A stretch of DNA of 64,000 bases from Scortum barcoo (taxonomy: Eukaryota; Chordata; Actinopteri; Centrarchiformes; Terapontidae): the NCBI GenBank assembly GCA_023238725.1, contig CM041550.1:23639586-23703585 (forward strand). The letters run 5' to 3'. Each line of letters starts with the position of its first letter. Position 1 is the stretch's first letter. Under the pieces are notes generated by a model that saw only the letters and a program-made list of their open reading frames with translations, was not told where the DNA came from and searched no databases. Shown here one piece after another: positions 61,301 through 64,000 of the stretch. The position numbers and the translations under genes were made by a program.

Positions 61301-62276
61301 TGGCGATGAGGAAACTGTGGGAGGCTGTGGTGGCTGGGCATCATTACAACAGAAGGAGGTGGACTAAAAGTAAGGCCCTCAGTTACTGGCTCCTCGGGTA
61401 CACCAAACTGCTGCCAAACATTCAGACCACGCTGGACAGCATCCCTGCTACTGGTGGTGCGAGTAGGAGCTTGTGGCATAGACTTTGGATCTGCACCAAA
61501 TGACTGAGAGCGGTACAAATTGCCATTCTGGGTAGCCATGTAATTACCAGAGAAAGGGCCTGAATCACTTTGGGTCAGAGTGACTGGTTTGTCAGATATG
61601 CCAGCCTGTAGCCGGACGGTTTCCAGAGGCTTTTCTGGGACGCTGCGCTCCAGATATGGCACATGGTCCTGGCCATTGATAAGTGACTCAGACTGGTAGT
61701 AAAGATCAGCTGGTGTAGCCCGACCATCAGTGGAGGAGAATGTCCCTAAGCTGTCCACACTGTTGCCCTCCTGACTAGTAGGCAGTTCATCATCTAAAAT
61801 ATCTGTCTCACGGTCAATGCTACTATGCCCATTGACATGGACCTGGGCAGGCACCAGGTGAAGCATGCCTCCTACAGCAGAGGTCGGGGTGGACAGGTAG
61901 CCCTGTCGATGCATGGGTCCTTCCAAACCACTCAGCAGCTGCTCCAGCTCCTGTTTCTCTTGGGGACTGATTGGTTGTTGTGCCGGTGGGGCGTGGTGAC
62001 GGACTGAGAGTGGCTCCTCCCCTACAGGCACACGTGTCTGGCTCACTATGGAAGCCTGAGGAGCTGCTGCTGCTTCATCAGTTCGGTCAGTTTTGATGGA
62101 GGCGGTAGAGTTTCCTGAGTCGCTGCTCACTGACAAGGCATGGTCAACTGCAGGTAAGACATGTTCGACAGCAGTGGGTGGGAGGCCATTTGCTGTGACT
62201 GTTCCTTCAACAGACTCCTTTTTGCGAACTTTGGCATAGAGGCTGCCGTCCAGAGGTCCTTGGGTATGGATGACTT
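42960..62276 (-). CDS. tns1: tensin 1, C-terminal 1348 residues in 16 exons (5' part outside window)
   Basis: Tensins are cytoplasmic adaptors that couple beta-integrin tails and actin at focal and fibrillar adhesions. The joined minus-strand exons are 62276-60762, 56491-56298, 56209-56071, 52145-52050, 51584-51558, 51157-50977, 50658-49628, 49252-49166, 47324-47196, 46962-46870, 46172-46095, 45479-45411, 44762-44594, 44093-44025, 43722-43693 and 43098-42960. They total 4046 nt, stay in one open frame and end in TGA. Residue numbers used here start at the codon split across the first splice site. Residues 1-1060 are Ser/Pro-rich and probably disordered; about 1080-1190 form the SH2 domain, with FVIRDS and its phosphotyrosine-binding Arg at 1106; about 1214-1345 form the PTB domain. 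The ending IAAQKR, the phrase FGFVARKQGSTTDN, and length and order along the protein fit TNS1 better than TNS2 or TNS3 (from memory of the family). Whether this is tns1a or tns1b is not decidable. Confidence 0.93.
43693..43722 (-). CDS. tns1: tns1 window exon 15: 30-nt PTB exon
   Basis: The acceptor is ttacag with AG at 43724-43723 and the donor GTGAGT starts at 43692. It encodes KWNKPEGGTA, matching KWMKTEGGAPA in TNS1. Phase 2 at both ends. Too short to be found as an open frame; supported by splice sites, phase and similarity. Confidence 0.92.
44025..44093 (-). CDS. tns1: tns1 window exon 14: PTB domain (69 nt)
   Basis: The acceptor is ttatag with AG at 44095-44094 and the donor GTGAGT starts at 44024. 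It encodes [20 protein letters not shown] then QDR, matching [20 protein letters not shown] of TNS1. Phase 2 at both ends. Confidence 0.95.
44594..44762 (-). CDS. tns1: tns1 window exon 13: first part of PTB domain (169 nt)
   Basis: The acceptor is cccag with AG at 44764-44763 and the donor GTGAGT starts at 44593. It encodes CNVLYINSVEMESLTGPQAI, then TKAITETLAATSPPTATVVH and FKVSSQGITLTDNQR. The NVLFVNSVDMESLTGPQAI and FKVSAQGITLTDNQRK blocks define the tensin PTB domain, which binds NPxY motifs in beta-integrin tails. It enters at phase 1 and leaves two bases. Confidence 0.96.
45411..45479 (-). CDS. tns1: tns1 window exon 12: SH2-PTB linker (69 nt)
   Basis: The acceptor is ttgtag with AG at 45481-45480 and the donor GTAGAT starts at 45410. 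It encodes DLIEEAPEVATTNPLVERLK then QGA. Only the end (LLKQGAACNVLF in human) is strongly conserved, as expected for a linker. Phase 1 at both ends and in frame with its neighbours. Confidence 0.88.
46095..46172 (-). CDS. tns1: tns1 window exon 11: end of SH2 domain (78 nt)
   Basis: The acceptor is cgacag with AG at 46174-46173. The donor is GTCTGT starting at 46094, a weak site. It encodes [20 protein letters not shown] then LIPAT, matching [20 protein letters not shown] of TNS1. Phase 1 at both ends. The longer open frame past the donor is intron. Confidence 0.92.
46870..46962 (-). CDS. tns1: tns1 window exon 10: SH2 domain (93 nt)
   Basis: The acceptor is ttgcag with AG at 46964-46963 and the donor GTTAGT starts at 46869. 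It encodes GDITNELVRHFLIESSPKGV then KLKGCPNEPYF. HELVRHFLIE and VKLKGCPNEP are conserved in tensin SH2 domains. Phase 1 at both ends. Confidence 0.95.
47196..47324 (-). CDS. tns1: tns1 window exon 9: SH2 core with the phosphotyrosine Arg (129 nt)
   Basis: The acceptor is tcccag with AG at 47326-47325 and the donor GTAAGG starts at 47195. It reads AIGLLRDREPGAFVIRDSHS then FKGAYGLAMKVASPPPSVHQ. FVIRDS is the FLVR-type motif; its Arg codon is CGG at 47280-47278 (residue 1106) and would bind phosphotyrosine. All core residues expected for tensin SH2 are present. Phase 1 at both ends. Confidence 0.96.
47600..47860. repeat. dispersed percomorph repeat (GTTAGCATTTAGC family), copy in intron
   Basis: It has the phrases gacattcccatctgcc, agctgtagtttg, tagcttagcatgcaaac and gttagcatttagcac. 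These recur with the same order in copies near 3240 and 18040. I recognise it as an abundant fish interspersed repeat but cannot assign it to a class. Confidence 0.5.
48312..48332. repeat. (TG)n microsatellite
   Basis: About 10 perfect TG units in a tns1 intron; on the transcript strand this is a CA tract. Confidence 0.9.
49166..49252 (-). CDS. tns1: tns1 window exon 8: start of SH2 domain (87 nt)
   Basis: The acceptor is ttgcag with AG at 49254-49253 and the donor GTAAGA starts at 49165. It encodes DGSPENRLNVKFVQDTSKYW then YKPDISREQ. The KYWYKP(E/D)ISREQA block is the N-terminal edge of the tensin SH2 fold. Phase 1 at both ends. Confidence 0.95.
49628..50658 (-). CDS. tns1: tns1 window exon 7: Ser/Pro repeat exon (1031 nt)
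   Basis: The acceptor is ttccag with AG at 50660-50659 and the donor GTAAAG starts at 49627. The first third is rich in Ser, Thr, Pro and Tyr (SYLGTTTPTLSYLG type). At 49968-50228 lie six tandem copies of a 14-16 residue unit built on SPxLxRxxS. Then come YTTPDERHGNLSRQSSSSGY, PPTPSFPISPAGY, FRQGSPAPG, LPEKRRMSSGD, GTLNGKVMSP and FHTLSDFSRFNMP, each with a clear TNS1 counterpart. It enters at phase 2 and leaves one base. Confidence 0.94.
50977..51157 (-). CDS. tns1: tns1 window exon 6 (181 nt)
   Basis: The acceptor is ttgaag with AG at 51159-51158 and the donor GTGAGT starts at 50976. It begins APRSYVESVARSAAAGGEQ, the conserved PRSYVESVAR block of TNS1, then Ser/Pro-rich sequence ending SSSSPIQSPQG. 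It enters at phase 1 and leaves two bases, which fits exon 7. Confidence 0.9.
51558..51584 (-). CDS. tns1: tns1 window exon 5: 27-nt acidic microexon
   Basis: The acceptor is ccacag with AG at 51586-51585 and the donor GTAAGA starts at 51557. It encodes only DDESSEGEE between the split codons. Human TNS1 has an acidic stretch at the same place, just before PRSYVESVAR, which supports it as real. Both ends are phase 1, so inclusion or skipping adds or removes nine residues without a frameshift. The SSEGEE pattern is a textbook casein-kinase-2 type site (inference). Confidence 0.85.
52050..52145 (-). CDS. tns1: tns1 window exon 4 (96 nt, frame-preserving)
   Basis: The acceptor is cttcag with AG at 52147-52146. 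The donor is GTTGGT starting at 52049, a weak match to the usual GTRAGT. It encodes [20 protein letters not shown] then PAEILLNQTGS, an almost word-for-word TNS1 block. Both boundaries are phase 1 and 96 is divisible by 3, so skipping would keep the frame. Just upstream in transcript sense are a UG-repeat and a 64-nt UA-repeat, which makes regulated splicing plausible. Confidence 0.92.
52187..52303. repeat. CA tract plus 64-nt TA microsatellite next to tns1 exon 4
   Basis: CA units at 52187-52201 and an uninterrupted TA run at 52240-52303. In transcript sense this is (UA)n then (UG)n, lying 40-157 nt before the 3' splice site of exon 4. The TA run is likely length-polymorphic. Confidence 0.9.
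54868..55102 (+). repeat. abundant fish interspersed repeat (LINE/SINE tail type)
   Basis: It shows gagagggatccctcatctg, cctcaggtttcttc, gggttttttgaagtttttcc, ctaaggacagagggtgtc and taaagccctc, ending in aaataaataaatttgaaat. I recognise this phrase order as one of the commonest repeats of percomorph genomes; its class is uncertain. Confidence 0.6.
56071..56209 (-). CDS. tns1: tns1 window exon 3 (139 nt)
   Basis: The acceptor is tccag at 56214-56210 and the donor GTAAGT starts at 56070. It reads RHMHSYREAFEEMEGG and then a Pro/Thr-rich run ending FPISPQTPYFNLC. The HSYREAFEEMEG block is a TNS1 signature. It starts at phase 0 and leaves one base, joining exon 4 in frame as C-RSPPGLAK. The open frame past the donor has no tensin similarity and is intron. 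Confidence 0.9.
56298..56491 (-). CDS. tns1: tns1 window exon 2 (194 nt)
   Basis: The acceptor is ctcag at 56496-56492 and the donor GTAGAA starts at 56297. The split Gly joins exon 1 to VQARTVSLDEPATLPRRR. It continues with TSEGQYQN, RSPIRCVSPEFVNAIAMNPG and GRPKE, which are conserved TNS1 blocks. It ends on a complete codon (phase 0), which matches the start of exon 3. The Arg-rich RRR plus SP pairs suggest basophilic and proline-directed phosphorylation sites; that is inference. Confidence 0.92.
56492..60761 (-). other. tns1 intron between exons 1 and 2
   Basis: A 4.27-kb intron. It has a poly-T run at about 58322-58341 and an RFX-type X-box at 58172-58185. A 137-codon open frame at 58597-59010 has no recognised similarity and no convincing splice context. 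Confidence 0.55.
58172..58185. promoter_or_regulatory. intronic RFX X-box-like palindrome
   Basis: GTTGCC-CT-AGCAAC matches the RFX X-box consensus GTNRCC(0-3N)RGYAAC with no mismatch. RFX factors drive ciliary genes and MHC-II genes. It lies in a locally GC-richer stretch with CACCGCGC just before it. Function at this site is inferred only. Confidence 0.35.
60762..62276 (-). CDS. tns1: tns1 window exon 1: large disordered-region exon (1515 nt)
   Basis: The acceptor is tttag at 62281-62277 and the donor GTAAGA starts at 60761. The exon enters with one base of a codon already used and leaves with one base. It begins with HTQGPLDGSLYAKV, the conserved tensin segment just behind the C2 domain. 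It then runs through SVSSDSGNSTAS, an ISPQEKQELEQLLSGLEG helix, ERETDILDDELP and SSRDAVQRGLNVWQQ. An amphipathic helix QEIEQSIETLNLLMLDLEP follows at about residues 331-349 (61231-61293), then FSVEGLVAQRVAG at the end. All of these blocks occur in vertebrate TNS1 in this order. Long open frames on the opposite strand here are shadows of this exon. Confidence 0.95.
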
Positions 62277-64000
62277 CTAAAACAAACAAGTATGAGAGAG
62301 GCTCATTAGAGTCAGATTAAGCCAACATACATAATACAACAGTCAACAGTATTCAGCTTTTTACAGCCCTTTAATTTTCAATCACTCAAGTATTTTTAGA
62401 GCTATAGCATTTTAGCCATTACAGAATTAAGTGTGTAATACTCTAAATATAAGTACACAGGATTCATCAAGACATTAAAAAGCAAAGAGTGAGGAAATAT
62501 AGAGGGAAGCAGGGGTATTGGGATATTAAGTAGGCATGGGCAAAACAGCTGCAGTTAAATTAAACACTGGCTTGTGTCCACCTATTCTACCAGCTTCAGG
62601 AAATGAGCAGGGTCTGTGGCATGCACTGTGGAAAAAACGATGAAATCACAGGAGACTGCCTTGCACTTTCTAAAGCCAAATGGATTAAGCTGTGCCACCT
62701 GAGGAATACTGGCATAATTAAAGATGAATCAGCTGTTGATTTTATTTGCTTATGATCCCCAAACTGTGACCAGGAAAAGCTAATGTAGAAAACAGATGGA
62801 TAAAAAAACATTGCAGACTTTTGATCTACTGATTTGTTAACTTGTGAGAGAATAGATGAAATGCTGTAATGTAGACTGTATTCACTGAACATAAATGCAC
62901 CGTATACACACACCCATGCACATACACATTCACATAGAGCCACACCCAAGTCCAGTTAAGAGGAAGTATGGTGCCCCAATCAGAAGAATTTAGTCATCAT
63001 TGGAAAAATCAGCCTCACTGAGTAAGGAAGGTCTGGAGGGTTTTCCTGGCCTCCAATCCCCAAAGCAAAACAAAGCCATACTGAGAGTCACTCTGAAAAG
63101 GTTGAAACACACATAAACACAAGCTTACATGAACTTTTTTCCTCCTAATGCCTTCTCTCATACAGTGCACCAGTGCAGACAGATTTATTTTATTTTCTAT
63201 TTTATTGTCATCAGTGTAAAAATCTGAAAAAAATCACAAGTACCTCACATCCTCCAGACCAGTCAGTTTGTGTGGTTGTGTTTGTAGGTAAAAACAAAAG
63301 CAATACATTTTCAGATATTCTCTCCTATACTGTCGATTAAAGTTCCCATGAAACTTCATAGCCAAGGACATGGCTATGATCAGACATGTCCTGATAACCA
63401 AATCAGATTTTGCAGCTGGGAAAGGAGCTGCATAAAGGAGTTGTCTGTGTCTCTGTAAGTTATAGATATCTCAATCTCAGCTTTAGTGAATACAGGGCTC
63501 TGTAATACAGCTTAGTGGGCGTACACAAGCTGGATACTGCAAGGTCTCCTTGGCTGGCCCAGGGCAACTTGCCAAGGGAATGGCGCACTGTAGCAAAACT
63601 TGTGGCACTTGGTCACAGAGGCCAGTAGTTTCTACTACTAATCCATTACTGAGTTTACTTTGATTAAAACATCAGTGGACTACATGCAGGCTATGGTAGC
63701 TTCTAGCATGTATTTTCTAATAATGGCCTGTTGCATTATCGCATGCTATTTAGATGCTATTTTATCTTCAGTATCGGTACCTGTGATCTAGACAGCTCTG
63801 TGTATCAATACTCACGGTGGTTGTCAATACATAGTCAATACAGACCTTAGCCAAAAAAGACCCAGTTATGATGCAGATGTTCAGATATTTGGTAGCTCTT
63901 ACTGTGAATTAGTGTTGTCTGTTAGCTTCTAAGACGGGACTCTCCAAATCAAGTCATCATTACACATTTATATAGCTCATGACACTGCTTAAGTTTCAAG
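62277..64000 (-). other. tns1 intron upstream of window exon 1
   Basis: I searched for the expected preceding tensin exon (C2-domain end with VDYNTSDPLxRWDSY) and did not find it, so the upstream exon lies beyond 64000. Nothing else is recognised here. Confidence 0.55.

Noticed and set aside
61044..61503. Plus-strand open frames of 60-134 codons opposite tns1 exon 1
   Set aside because: Shadows of the real coding exon on the minus strand.
63805..63850. Possible tns1 upstream exon ending at a GTGAGT on the minus strand near 63810
   Set aside because: The preceding sequence does not encode the expected C2-domain/WDSY segment.

Overview
This window is vertebrate nuclear DNA, almost certainly from a percomorph-type teleost fish. 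The signs are a multi-exon gene with GT-AG introns, a fish-style repeat load (Tc1-like elements with IR/DR ends, tRNA-derived SINEs, an L2/CR1-type LINE fragment, CA and TA microsatellites) and an AT-rich background. There are no operons, phage genes, CRISPR arrays or other prokaryotic features.

Right third (about 41-64 kb): the minus strand carries the 3' part of one gene, which I assign to tensin 1 (tns1; the a or b duplicate cannot be told). I resolved 16 coding exons from 62276 down to a TGA stop at 42960-42962. All junctions are GT-AG and all phases agree. They encode 1348 residues: the tail behind the PTEN-like phosphatase/C2 region, a long Ser/Pro-rich disordered region, an SH2 domain and a C-terminal PTB domain. 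The 5' exons (C1/phosphatase/C2) lie beyond position 64000. Notable details are a 27-nt acidic microexon, a run of frame-preserving phase-1 exons, a Ser-Pro repeat array, and one exon with UG and UA repeats upstream and a weak donor that looks like a cassette-exon candidate.

Left two thirds (1 to about 41 kb): I find no intact protein gene. The region behaves like a gene desert downstream of tns1. In human the equivalent side of TNS1 faces the gene-poor DIRC3/IGFBP5 interval, so the same synteny is plausible here but cannot be shown from this window. It holds a broken THAP-domain remnant (about 1.0-1.6 kb), two tRNA-type SINEs, two Tc1-like transposase fragments that both have Lys in place of the catalytic Glu, a probable MITE, a hAT-like fragment, a LINE fragment, a 175-bp imperfect inverted repeat, and several GC-richer islands that could be conserved regulatory elements.

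I found no novel biochemical system. The most useful leads are the splicing features of tns1, the intronic RFX-type X-box, the inverted-repeat element and the candidate regulatory islands.
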